The position numbers and the translations under genes are program-made. A stretch of DNA of 64,000 bases. Source: Lysobacterales bacterium. Lineage in GTDB: Bacteria > Pseudomonadota > Gammaproteobacteria > Xanthomonadales > Xanthomonadaceae. Where the stretch lies: contig JAFLDZ010000002.1 of assembly GCA_017302135.1 (NCBI GenBank), positions 519,290-583,289 of the forward strand, written 5' to 3'. Positions within the stretch are counted from its first letter, which is position 1. The number at the start of each line of letters is the position of its first letter. The notes below the pieces were generated by a model, which saw only the letters and a list, made by a program, of their open reading frames with translations, was not told the DNA's origin and ran no database searches. Shown here one piece after another: positions 29,951-37,969 of the stretch.

Positions 29951-30292
29951 TCACCCGAACCTGCCCAGCGGCGCTCCCGCCAGCAGATGCAGATGGATCT
30001 GGAACACCGTCTGCCCGCCGTGGTCGTTGCAGTTCATCACGATGCGGTAGCCGTCTTCCGCGAAGCCCTGCGCCTTGGCGTAATTCGCAGCAGCGATGGC
30101 GAGACGGCCGACGATCCCGGCCTGTCCAGGCTGCACGTCGTTGAGGGTGGGAATCGTTATCTTCGGCACGAACAACACGTGCACCGGCGCCTGCGGCGCG
30201 ATATCGCGAAAGGCGATGAGATGTTCGTCTTCGTAGACGATATCCGCCGGGATCCGGCGGTCGATGATCTTGTGGAAAATGGTGTCGCTCAT
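29951..30292 (-). CDS. HIT-family nucleotide-binding protein
   Basis: 113 residues from ATG 30292 (MSDTIFHKIIDRRIPADIVY); the frame stays open upstream but only as antisense to the protease gene. HINT-type protein: small HIT hydrolases act on nucleoside phosphoramidates and related adducts. The histidine triad reads QIHLHLLAG, so the first His is Gln, while the other two, including the catalytic one, are kept. Directly upstream of the PARG gene. Confidence 0.9.
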   Translation of the reverse strand: MSDTIFHKIIDRRIPADIVYEDEHLIAFRDIAPQAPVHVLFVPKITIPTLNDVQPGQAGIVGRLAIAAANYAKAQGFAEDGYRIVMNCNDHGGQTVFQIHLHLLAGAPLGRFG

Positions 30293-30487
30293 CTTGTTTC
30301 CGAAATGCAGTTGGGACACGCGCATCATCGGTCGAGGCCCTGTCCGGTGGCAAGCGCGATGGCGGTCGCAGATCGCGATACCGACGCGGCGCAAGATGCA
30401 ATCGCCGCGCGCATCGCGTCGGCGTACCCAGGAAACCTCATCGCCTGCGGCCTCCGCCACAGGCACATCGCAAGGAGATGCACACAG

Positions 30488-32572
30488 ATGAACCCCACAT
30501 CCATTCCGTTGGCCCTGTTGGGCCTCGCGTTCGCCGGCTCCTCGCTGGCGGCGCCGCCGCCTGAAACACCCGGCAACCTGCGCTTCGTTCCCTTCGAAGT
30601 GATCGTGAAATTCAAACCGGGCGCACAGCTTTCCAGCGCAAAAGCGCAGATGCCGGATGTCGCGCTCGGCGCGCCGTCTTCGCGTATCCATCTCGCCAGA
30701 CTCGCCGTTGCGACCCCGCGCCTGTATCGACCTGAAGAAAAGAAGGCCGAGACCCTCGCGCTGCTGGATCGCCTTCGCCGCCGCAGCGATGTCGAATACG
30801 CACAGTTGAACTATATGTTCGACCTGTCGTTCGTCCCGACCGATCCGCTGTACGCACAGCAATGGCATTACCCGCCGATCGGAATGCCCGCCGCGTGGGA
30901 CATCACCCGCGGCAGCAACGCGGTCAGGATCGCGATCCTGGATACCGGGCGCACCACGCATCCGGATCTCGTCGGCCGGTGGTCGCCACTGGAATTCAAC
31001 GCAGCGGCCCCCGGCACCGCCGCGACCGATCTGGGCACATGGCGACACGGCACGCATGTCGCCGGCATCGCCGGTGCGGCGACCGGCAACGGCGTCGGCG
31101 GCACCGGCGTCTGCCCGGGCTGCCAACTGCTCAACGTGAAGATCAGCGACAACGCTGGCGGCATCACCATCGAACGCATCGTCAGCGGCATCCACTGGGC
31201 CGTCGACAATGGCGCGCGCGTGATCAACATGAGCCTGGAAGCCGGCAGCCCCTGCACGCAGGCGAACTTTCCCGCGCTGCGCGACGCCATCGATCGCGCC
31301 GTGAACAACAGCGTGAGCGTGGTCGCGGCCGCCGGAAATGGCGCAGTGAATGTCGACAACGTGACCCCCGCCTCGTGCCCAGGCGTGATTTCGGTGGCGG
31401 CGACCGATCGCAACAACGCCCTCGCGCCGTACAGCAGCCGCGGCGTCAACGTCGGCGTCACCGCACCGGGCGGCGGCGGCGTCCACACGTCGCCCTTCAG
31501 CGCCTACGGACAAGGCATCGCCTGCCCTGCGGACACGAACAGCTTCTTCTATCCGTTCACCGAGGGTGCGCTGTCGGCCTGGACTACATCGGCCGCAAGC
31601 GGCAATGTCCATTGCCATCGCTTCCTCTCCGGCACATCGATGGCGACCCCGCATGTGGCCGGCGCGATCGGGCTGATGCTCTCCACCAACACCAATCTGC
31701 GTCCCGACCAGGTCCGCGCGCTGCTGCGCGCCACCACCACCGCGCTTCCCGCCTGCGGCACCAACTGCGGTCCCGGCCTGCTGCACGTCCAGCGCGCGGT
31801 GAGCGCCGGGCGCATGACCACCACCGGTCCCTGCAGCGCGAATCCGGTCGCCGGCAGCGCATGCAAGATCGACGGCATCGCCCAATACCGCAATGCCTCG
31901 GGCGCACTCGTCGAGTCGGTGTATGCCTACGGGCAGATCTGGCAGTTCAACGCGAGCGGCACCCAGATCGGCGTGACCCGCAATCTGCGCGGCATACCGC
32001 GTTACGCCAGTGGCCCCTGCGCCTACGCGCCTGCAGGACAGCCGTGCGAGATCGAATCGATCGTGACGATGGAGCATCCCGGCATCGGCTACGTCGAATC
32101 GGTCTCCGCCTACGGACGCGGCTGGAATTTCGATATCAACGGCAGTCCATGGCCGGCGAACAACTTCCTGCTCTCCAGCATCGCGCGCTACGCCGCCGGG
32201 CCCTGCGCCTACGCCGGTTCATCGACCTCGTGCAAATTCGATACGCGCACGATTGTCCACGCGCCGGAATGGGGGCTCGATGGCCTGTTCGAGTCCATCA
32301 CCGCCTACGGCCGTTACTGGATCTTCGACGGCGGCGGCAGGATGATCGAAAGCAACCCGCTGCTCAACGTGACGCGCTACGCCACTGGCCCATGCGCCTA
32401 TCGACCGGCCGGGACGACCTGCAAGTTCGACAGCCTCGACCTGCAGCGCATTCCGGGCGGCGGCATCTCCGAAACCATCACTGCTTACGGGCGTTATTTC
32501 GAGTGGGACAGCAACGGCAATCCCACGGTCAACCACGGCAAACTGTTGACCACGATCACCCGCATGCGTTGA
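30488..32572 (+). CDS. Secreted subtilisin-like serine protease with four C-terminal repeats
   Basis: 694 residues, ATG 30488 after AAGGAG. Signal peptide (ALLGLAFAGSSLA), a propeptide of about 110 residues, then an S8 catalytic domain with Asp152 (AILDTG), His187 (HGTHVAGI) and Ser384 (GTSMATPHVAG). There is an insert of Cys-containing loops (GVCPGCQ, ACGTNCGPG). From about residue 444 follow four repeats of about 62 residues, each with GPCxY, a second Cys and a SVxAYGRxW motif. The family is typical of the secreted protease arsenal of Lysobacter-like bacteria; the repeats replace the P-domain or PPC domain seen in relatives. Flanked by a strong terminator. Confidence 0.92.
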   Translation: MNPTSIPLALLGLAFAGSSLAAPPPETPGNLRFVPFEVIVKFKPGAQLSSAKAQMPDVALGAPSSRIHLARLAVATPRLYRPEEKKAETLALLDRLRRRSDVEYAQLNYMFDLSFVPTDPLYAQQWHYPPIGMPAAWDITRGSNAVRIAILDTGRTTHPDLVGRWSPLEFNAAAPGTAATDLGTWRHGTHVAGIAGAATGNGVGGTGVCPGCQLLNVKISDNAGGITIERIVSGIHWAVDNGARVINMSLEAGSPCTQANFPALRDAIDRAVNNSVSVVAAAGNGAVNVDNVTPASCPGVISVAATDRNNALAPYSSRGVNVGVTAPGGGGVHTSPFSAYGQGIACPADTNSFFYPFTEGALSAWTTSAASGNVHCHRFLSGTSMATPHVAGAIGLMLSTNTNLRPDQVRALLRATTTALPACGTNCGPGLLHVQRAVSAGRMTTTGPCSANPVAGSACKIDGIAQYRNASGALVESVYAYGQIWQFNASGTQIGVTRNLRGIPRYASGPCAYAPAGQPCEIESIVTMEHPGIGYVESVSAYGRGWNFDINGSPWPANNFLLSSIARYAAGPCAYAGSSTSCKFDTRTIVHAPEWGLDGLFESITAYGRYWIFDGGGRMIESNPLLNVTRYATGPCAYRPAGTTCKFDSLDLQRIPGGGISETITAYGRYFEWDSNGNPTVNHGKLLTTITRMR
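31820..32566 (+). repeat. Four-fold protein repeat in the protease C-terminus
   Basis: Four units of about 62 codons each. Repeated hallmarks are GPCAY (GPCSA in the first), a second Cys 6-8 residues on, ESxxAYGRxW and a closing RYA. The Cys pair per unit suggests one disulfide each. Confidence 0.8.
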
Positions 32573-32581
32573 GCCGCCATC

Positions 32582-32610
32582 GCGCCCGGGCGGCATCTCC
32601 GCCCGGGCGC
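32582..32610 (+). terminator. GC-rich terminator hairpin after the protease gene
   Basis: A perfect 12-bp stem (32582-32593 with 32599-32610) and 5-nt loop, nine bases past the stop. No long T-run follows. It separates the protease from convergent recR. Confidence 0.7.
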
Positions 32611-32648
32611 TTCGATCCTCAGATCGGCATGCTTCAGGTCGGAATGCT

Positions 32649-33248
32649 TCAGACAGGCATTTCGCTGCGCGTACCGAACGCATGCGACAGCGTGCCGCGA
32701 TCGACGTATTCGAGTTCGCCGCCCAGCGGCACGCCGTGCGCGAGCCGGGTCGGTTTGACGTTGTGTTGGCGTGCGAGTTGCGCCAGATAGTGCGCCGTGG
32801 CTTCGCCTTCGACCGTCGGATTGGTCGCGATCACCAGTTCCTGCACCTCGCCTTCCGCAAAGCGCGCGGAAAGCATTTCGAGTCCAAGCTCACGCGGGCC
32901 GATACCGTCCAGCGGACTCAGTCGACCCTGCAGGACGAAATACAGGCCCCGGTAACCGGTGGCCTGCTCGATCACGAGACGATCCGCCGGCGATTCCACT
33001 GCGCAGAGCAGATGTACATCGCGGGACGCGTTGGCGCAGGTCGTGCAGAGTTCGCTTTCGCTGAAATCGCGGCAGCGCGTGCAGTGCCCGATGCGATCGA
33101 CCGCCGCCGCCAGTGCGTCTGACAGCCGCTGACCACCATCGCGATCGCGCTCCAGCACGTGGTAAGCCATCCGCTGCGCGGTTTTCTGGCCGACCCCGGG
33201 CAGGATACGGAAGGCTTCGATCAGCTGTTCGAGGAGGGAGACTGTCAT
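32649..33248 (-). CDS. recR: Recombination protein RecR
   Basis: 199 residues, normal RecR length. It opens with the HhH region [13 protein letters not shown], has the C4 zinc finger ([16 protein letters not shown]) and a Toprim domain ([28 protein letters not shown]). RecR works with RecF/RecO to load RecA on gaps. It follows ybaB and dnaX on the same strand, the classic dnaX-ybaB-recR order, but a REP-like repeat pair separates it from ybaB. Confidence 0.97.
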   Translation of the reverse strand: MTVSLLEQLIEAFRILPGVGQKTAQRMAYHVLERDRDGGQRLSDALAAAVDRIGHCTRCRDFSESELCTTCANASRDVHLLCAVESPADRLVIEQATGYRGLYFVLQGRLSPLDGIGPRELGLEMLSARFAEGEVQELVIATNPTVEGEATAHYLAQLARQHNVKPTRLAHGVPLGGELEYVDRGTLSHAFGTRSEMPV

Positions 33249-33256
33249 CTTTGCAT

Positions 33257-33354
33257 CGTCATTCCCGCGAAAGCGGGAACCCGGTGACTTTCAATCGGAA
33301 TTCTCAACGGATCAAGCAAAAGACGCTGGGTTCCCGCTTTCCCGGGAATGACGG
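33257..33354. repeat. REP-like inverted repeat pair between ybaB and recR
   Basis: Two arms, 33257-33284 and 33326-33354, carry the same element in opposite orientation; one arm starts CGTCATTCCCGCGAAAGCGG. Each arm is also internally palindromic (CCCGC..GCGGG). The pair ends nine bases before the recR start, so it sits in the recR leader and would fold into a large stem in mRNA. Confidence 0.85.
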
Positions 33355-33362
33355 GTATCAAA

Positions 33363-33689
33363 TCAGAACATCCCCGGAATCTTCATCCCCGGCGGAATGG
33401 GCATGCCTGCCGTCGCGCCGGACATTTTCGCCTGCGATTCGGCATTGACCTTGTTCACGGCGTCGTTGATCGCAGCCACGACCAGATCCTCGGTCATTTC
33501 CGCATCGGACAGGACGCTGGGATCGATCTTCACGCTGCGGCATTCCATGCGGCCCGTCAGCGTCACGCTGACCATACCGCCGCCAGCGCTGCCGGTGACT
33601 TCGAGTTTGGCGAGTTCTTCCTGGGCGCGCTGCATGTTTTCCTGCATCTTCTGCGCCTGTTGCATCAGTTGGGCGATATTTCCACGCAT
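33363..33689 (-). CDS. YbaB/EbfC nucleoid-associated protein
   Basis: 108 residues. Coiled-coil start ([20 protein letters not shown]), a central beta segment with [20 protein letters not shown] and a Gly/Met/Pro tail. YbaB dimers bind DNA and are almost always encoded between dnaX and recR, as here. The gap to dnaX is 18 bp. Confidence 0.95.
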   Translation of the reverse strand: MRGNIAQLMQQAQKMQENMQRAQEELAKLEVTGSAGGGMVSVTLTGRMECRSVKIDPSVLSDAEMTEDLVVAAINDAVNKVNAESQAKMSGATAGMPIPPGMKIPGMF

Positions 33690-33707
33690 GGGTAGGGTCT
33701 CTCGGGT

Positions 33708-35441
33708 TCAGTCTTCGAATGGACGGATGGAATCGGGGACGAGTTTCGCACCCTGCTGGCTCATCAGCCGCTGCACGTCGGGATGGGCCATGAACTGTTC
33801 TTCGGCAGCGGTCTGCTTCGCATCGCGCTGACGTTCGACGCGCTGATGCAGGGTTTCGGCATTGGCCGGCTTGGCGCTGTCGAATCTCAGTTGAACAACG
33901 CCGCCAAGCTGCGCACTGATCGTTTCGCTCAGCGCCTTGACCAGCGACGGGCTGCGCAGGTGATCGTCGTGGGCAGACAGCGACAAGCGCAGCACGCCAT
34001 CGGCGTAACCGGTGAATGCCGCGTGCGCGGCGAGCTCGCGTGCCGGTCCGCGCAGACCGCTGTTGGCGAGCAGGTCGAGCCAACGGTCGTTGTCGATCTC
34101 GACCACTGGCGGCGCAACCGACATCGTCTGCACAGTAGGCTCGGCGGCAGCCTGTACCGGTCGTGCCGGCGGCGGGTCGAAGGCTGCCGGGGGCGGTGTC
34201 CGTACCGGAGCCTTGGGTGCTTGGATTTTAGGTGCTTCGATTGTTGCGGCTGTTGGACGTTGGGCGGATGCATCAAGCGCCGCGCGGGCCGCTTCGGGGC
34301 CACGGGCGGTTGTCGCGGCCGGTGCGCCGACGGTCGTCGCACCGGCTTCGGCCGGACGAAACGCGAGCATCCGCAGTGCGGTCATCTCGAATCCACCGCG
34401 CGGGCTGGGCGCCAACCCCAGGTCGCGCCGACCGTGCAGCGCCATCTGGTACCACAGTTGCACGACTTCCGGTCGCAGCTTGGCCGCAAGTGCGTCGACG
34501 TCGACACCATCGGTTTCGATTTCCGCCGAAGGCACCAGTTGCCGCACCTGCACCCTGTGCAGGGCTTCGGCCATGGCATCGATCACCCCGGCCCAATCGG
34601 GAGAAAAATCGGCCAGGGCCGAGATCTCGGCCAAAAGACTTTCGCCCTCGCCAGCGGCCAAGGCGTTCAGCACCGCGCCGACGCGCATCCGGTCGACCGT
34701 ACCCAGCATCGTCGCAACGCCCGCATCGGTGAGCGAGGCGCCGCCGCTGCTTGCGCCGGTGTATGCGATGGCCTGATCGAGCAGCGACAGACCATCGCGC
34801 AGACTGCCGTCGGCGGCCTTGGACAACTGGCGAATCGCCCCGGCTTCGGCCGGGATGCCCTCGGCTTCCAGTATTTTCGCGATCTGCCCTTGGATCTGGG
34901 GCTCTTCCAGCCGCTTCAGATTGAACTGCAGGCAGCGCGACAGCACCGTCACCGGCAGTTTCTGCGGGTCGGTGGTCGCCAGCAGGAATTTCACGTGCCC
35001 AGGGGGCTCTTCCAGCGTCTTCAGCAGCGCATTGAAGGCCGACTTCGACAGCATGTGCACTTCGTCGATCAGATAGACCTTCACCCGCCCGCGCGACGGC
35101 ATGTACTGCGCGTTGTCGATCACCTCGCGGACGTCGTCGACGCCGGTGTTGCTGGCGGCATCGATTTCGAGCAGATCGATGAACCGGCCGGCATCGATAT
35201 CACGGCAGGAATTGCACTCGCCGCAGGGCTCCGCCGACGTGCCGCGCTCGCAGTTCAGCGATTTCGCGAAGATCCGGGCGATCGTGGTCTTGCCCACCCC
35301 GCGTGTACCGGTGAACAGGAAAGCGTGGTGCACGCGGCCGGTATCGAGCGCATTGGTGAGCGCGCGGACGACGTGCTCCTGCCCGACCAGTTCGGCGAAG
35401 CGTTTGGGGCGCCACTTGCGGGCGAGAACGAGATAGGACAT
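33708..35441 (-). CDS. dnaX: DNA polymerase III subunit gamma/tau
   Basis: 577 residues from ATG 35441 (MSYLVLARKWRP); an earlier in-frame start gives a non-conserved N-terminus. AAA+ clamp loader ATPase: Walker A GTRGVGKTT, zinc-binding cysteines (CGECNSC), Walker B YLIDEVHMLS, sensor 1 LLATTDPQKLP. A Pro/Ala-rich linker from about residue 380 leads to the tau C-terminal domain that contacts the polymerase. No A-rich slippery site of the E. coli type was seen. Confidence 0.97.
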   Translation of the reverse strand: MSYLVLARKWRPKRFAELVGQEHVVRALTNALDTGRVHHAFLFTGTRGVGKTTIARIFAKSLNCERGTSAEPCGECNSCRDIDAGRFIDLLEIDAASNTGVDDVREVIDNAQYMPSRGRVKVYLIDEVHMLSKSAFNALLKTLEEPPGHVKFLLATTDPQKLPVTVLSRCLQFNLKRLEEPQIQGQIAKILEAEGIPAEAGAIRQLSKAADGSLRDGLSLLDQAIAYTGASSGGASLTDAGVATMLGTVDRMRVGAVLNALAAGEGESLLAEISALADFSPDWAGVIDAMAEALHRVQVRQLVPSAEIETDGVDVDALAAKLRPEVVQLWYQMALHGRRDLGLAPSPRGGFEMTALRMLAFRPAEAGATTVGAPAATTARGPEAARAALDASAQRPTAATIEAPKIQAPKAPVRTPPPAAFDPPPARPVQAAAEPTVQTMSVAPPVVEIDNDRWLDLLANSGLRGPARELAAHAAFTGYADGVLRLSLSAHDDHLRSPSLVKALSETISAQLGGVVQLRFDSAKPANAETLHQRVERQRDAKQTAAEEQFMAHPDVQRLMSQQGAKLVPDSIRPFED

Positions 35442-35566
35442 CCGCACATTCTGCCACGCGCGGCGGTTCGGTCGACGCCAGTGGAACGCTTCCTTGTCCA
35501 AGGGCCGCAGGCCGGCTAGAATCGGCGGTCCTGAACACGGCCGGATGCCGGGATCGGGATAGAGAC

Positions 35567-35659
35567 GGAGAGGTGTCCGAGTGGTTGAAGGAGCACGCCT
35601 GGAAAGTGTGTAAGCGTCTAAACCGCGCTTCGGGGGTTCGAATCCCCCTCTCTCCGCCA
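35567..35659 (+). tRNA. tRNA-Ser (anticodon GGA)
   Basis: 93-nt class II tRNA with encoded CCA. The acceptor stem GGAGAGG pairs with the 3' side, the anticodon loop is CTGGAAA, the long variable arm is typical of Ser, and the T-arm is GGGGGTTCGAATCCCCC. It stands alone between core genes (dnaX) and an accessory island, a common phage/island attachment site. Confidence 0.95.
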
Positions 35660-35671
35660 GAACCGTGAAAC

Positions 35672-35705
35672 AAGCCCTTGATTAGTCAAGGGCTTTTTCT
35701 TTTTT
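35672..35705 (+). terminator. Intrinsic terminator after tRNA-Ser
   Basis: A 10-bp stem (AAGCCCTTGA with TCAAGGGCTT) with loop TTAG, followed by a T-rich run ending at 35705, 12 bp past the tRNA. Confidence 0.92.
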
Positions 35706-35983
35706 ATGTTTCTGGTATGCCATTTGGTATGCCACGAGGCGTTGGCTAGGGTTCGGTGTCGTTGGGCTTGGTTGTGATTGGACAGGCATACGGCAGTTGG
35801 CGGCAGGTCCCAACTGGACCTATCCGCTGTTGGACCGGCCTATTGGGCGCGTGGTCATGGCCCTGCTCGATTCAGGTCTCCAAAGGCTCGCGTGACGGAA
35901 CTCTGGCGAGCTACATATTCCAGCGATAAATATCAGTCCTAGTCTGCCGGACACCGCAAGCTGTGCCCCCGCCAAGAATGAGG
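35706..35983. other. Possible island junction, no gene
   Basis: About 280 bp between the tRNA terminator and the first island gene. It begins with two copies of GGTATGCCA 12 bp apart (within 35715-35735). No open frame of note and no integrase were seen. The position next to a tRNA suggests the left end of integrated DNA, but no second attachment copy is visible in the window. Confidence 0.4.
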
Positions 35984-37309
35984 CTAGCCGTTTATTAATG
36001 CGCTCGTGTGCCTTTCGGTCAGCACAGGGGCAAATCCCCCGCCCGGGGTTCGAAAGTTAGTGGTCTGTCCCTGGTACATCCGCGCCGCATATAGAAGCAC
36101 TTCGCCACGATAGGCGTAACACCGGATGTCGACCTTTAGCGGGTCCGAGCCTGGATTCACATGGCGCTCGCTGGGCGCCACGATCTTCTGGGCCACATAG
36201 TTGCCACGGGCAATCTCATCCCATACCCGACGCGTCAGCTTGTCGCCGCGATAACTGGCCTTGCTGCCAAAGCCGGCCGCAGGTTTGAAGAACAGGTGGC
36301 GGCGATCGGCCCACATTGACTCGCGATTCTCTGGTGTCACCAAACCAGTCGCAGGAACAGCGGCAATCAGGGTATCGATCGATAGCTGGCTTGCGCCTGA
36401 GTCCTGCAGAAAATCCGGGTCGCCCAGCACGCTGAGGTTTCGTTTGTCCGCATATAACGCGTGGGCGCGGGGATGTGGGCTCATCATGACTTCTCCCGCC
36501 AGATAGGCTGCCCGCAAAGCTTCATGGGCAGGTTCCTGGAGCGCAAAATCCGTCAACCGGGTATAGACATAGTCCACCGCCCTCTCACCTAGCCACAATC
36601 GGTTCTGCTTGTGGACCAGTTCCTCCGGACCGCAGATCTCGGCGCGGTAGCCGTGCCGCCGCAGGAGGTCCCGAAAGAGCACGAATTCCGGGTAAAGGTA
36701 CTGTTGCCTCGGCGCCTCATCAACGATTGCCACAAATGCCAGCGGTGCAGGACCGCGCTGGAGATGCCACTCTGTCAGCATCGCCTCAAGGACGGCCTCC
36801 TCCACGTGCTCTGCGTCAGTCGGTGCCATAGTCAGTTCGGGCATGCAGTTTCGTTGAGCCTGACCGAGAAGTGCGTTTAGCAACACGCCACCTGGGTTGG
36901 TGTTGATCTCGATCAGCCGTGGTCCGTTCGGCGTCAGATGAAAGTCCAACCCGAGCAACCCTCCCGGCGATCCCGGATCGAAGTTCGCGATTTCAGGCGC
37001 CCATGACATGACGGCCGATTGGTAGGCCGGCGAGGCAGTCACCAATTCGATGGCCGTCACCACCCGCGCCACCTGTTCGATGTGGCGGCGCGAGACATAG
37101 AAAGGCAGCGCCGAGAACAAGTGGGGGTGGGATTTGGCTAATGCTTCAGGCAGTCCGTGAGTGCCCATAACTGTCTCGAGTTCGGCATGCAGAGCTTTCT
37201 GGTCGACGGCGAGGCAGAAGCATTCTCGATTCAAAGCCTCTACAGATGAGGTGGACGCACAGGCGCTAGCACACACATCTGACCCGATAGGCGGTGGAAA
37301 CCCGTTCAT
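35984..37309 (-). CDS. ATP-grasp-like protein of unknown function
   Basis: About 441 residues from ATG 37309; non-ATG starts up to 37360 are possible. ATP-grasp hallmarks by eye: LIEINTNPGG (metal-binding Asn in the usual C-terminal motif, here in the middle), FFKPAAGFGSKASYRG, YVAQKIVAPSER, and KVDIRCYAYRGEVLLYAARM. The order suggests a circularly permuted or double-lobed member. Such enzymes join a carboxylate to an amine or thiol; glutathione-like or peptide ligation would suit metal stress, but nothing fixes the substrate. It reads away from the Cus-type operon. Confidence 0.65.
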   Translation of the reverse strand: MNGFPPPIGSDVCASACASTSSVEALNRECFCLAVDQKALHAELETVMGTHGLPEALAKSHPHLFSALPFYVSRRHIEQVARVVTAIELVTASPAYQSAVMSWAPEIANFDPGSPGGLLGLDFHLTPNGPRLIEINTNPGGVLLNALLGQAQRNCMPELTMAPTDAEHVEEAVLEAMLTEWHLQRGPAPLAFVAIVDEAPRQQYLYPEFVLFRDLLRRHGYRAEICGPEELVHKQNRLWLGERAVDYVYTRLTDFALQEPAHEALRAAYLAGEVMMSPHPRAHALYADKRNLSVLGDPDFLQDSGASQLSIDTLIAAVPATGLVTPENRESMWADRRHLFFKPAAGFGSKASYRGDKLTRRVWDEIARGNYVAQKIVAPSERHVNPGSDPLKVDIRCYAYRGEVLLYAARMYQGQTTNFRTPGGGFAPVLTERHTSALING

Positions 37310-37388
37310 GAAATATGGCAATCCTCGAAAATCAAAGATCACTTTACCTCTGCGCTTCAAACCTGGACGCGGCTCCAGGCTGGTGAAC

Positions 37389-37402
37389 TTGATTTAAGTC
37401 AA
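37389..37402. promoter_or_regulatory. FNR/Anr-like box
   Basis: TTGATTTAAGTCAA matches the FNR/Anr consensus TTGAT-N4-ATCAA at nine of ten positions. A possible -10 (TAGTCT, 37424-37429) lies downstream, placing the box centre about 41 bp before the inferred start, the class II distance. The implied transcript would start only a few bases before the ATG at 37440, which weakens the reading. Confidence 0.45.
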
Positions 37403-37439
37403 GAAACTATTCATCCAGGGGTGTAGTCTCCGGCTCACC

Positions 37440-37835
37440 ATGTACCGATACCGCCGCCGACGCCTGCGTACCCAGCTTTCGATCCTCGCGATCATCGCGC
37501 TGTTGTGGTCGCAGGTCTTGTTGGCTAGTCATCCGGGGTGCTCGATGGCAGCCATGGCATTGGCGGAGATCGCGGCTCCGGCAGTGGCTGACCCTGACTG
37601 CCACCATTCAGAACTGTCCAGCGAATCGACTGTCTGCGCTGCCCATTGCAGCCAAGGCGACCAGAGCAGTGAAGTGGTCCGTGTTCCGCCCGTTCCTGCT
37701 TTGGCATCCTCGCTGGCTTTCAGTGTCCCGTTGATCGTAATGCTGGAGGCCGATCGGACTCCCCACCTTGAGCAGTCGCCTCCGGTTTCCTGGCACCGAC
37801 CTACCTCGCATCCCGCCAGCCTTCTGTTGATTTGA
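37440..37835 (+). CDS. Cys/His-containing exported or membrane protein at head of Cus-type operon
   Basis: 131 residues. A basic N-terminus and one hydrophobic helix (LSILAIIALLWSQVLLAS) precede a small domain with scattered potential metal ligands (HPGCSMAAMAMA-like, CHHSE, CAAHC). A second weakly hydrophobic stretch (LASSLAFSVPLIVMLEA) follows. Proteins of this look sit in front of RND copper efflux genes, like the DUF2946-type proteins, but the family was not confirmed. No clear ribosome site precedes the ATG. Confidence 0.6.
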   Translation: MYRYRRRRLRTQLSILAIIALLWSQVLLASHPGCSMAAMALAEIAAPAVADPDCHHSELSSESTVCAAHCSQGDQSSEVVRVPPVPALASSLAFSVPLIVMLEADRTPHLEQSPPVSWHRPTSHPASLLLI

Positions 37836-37969
37836 CCTCCGACTGATGTCCGGCGGCGCCCCGCTGCGCCCGCCGTCATTTACGTCGGCATGGTCGTCTT
37901 TGCACGGCATGTCCCCTCCGCAGCGGTACCGCCACTTCTTTCGAAGGCGGACCTTGCAAGGCCAGAGAC

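Noticed and set aside
29951..32077. A 708-codon minus-strand frame ending in the HIT protein
   Set aside because: Only the last 113 residues are real; the rest is antisense to the subtilase gene.
33708..35441. Programmed frameshift in dnaX
   Set aside because: No A-rich slippery heptamer with a following hairpin was seen as in E. coli.
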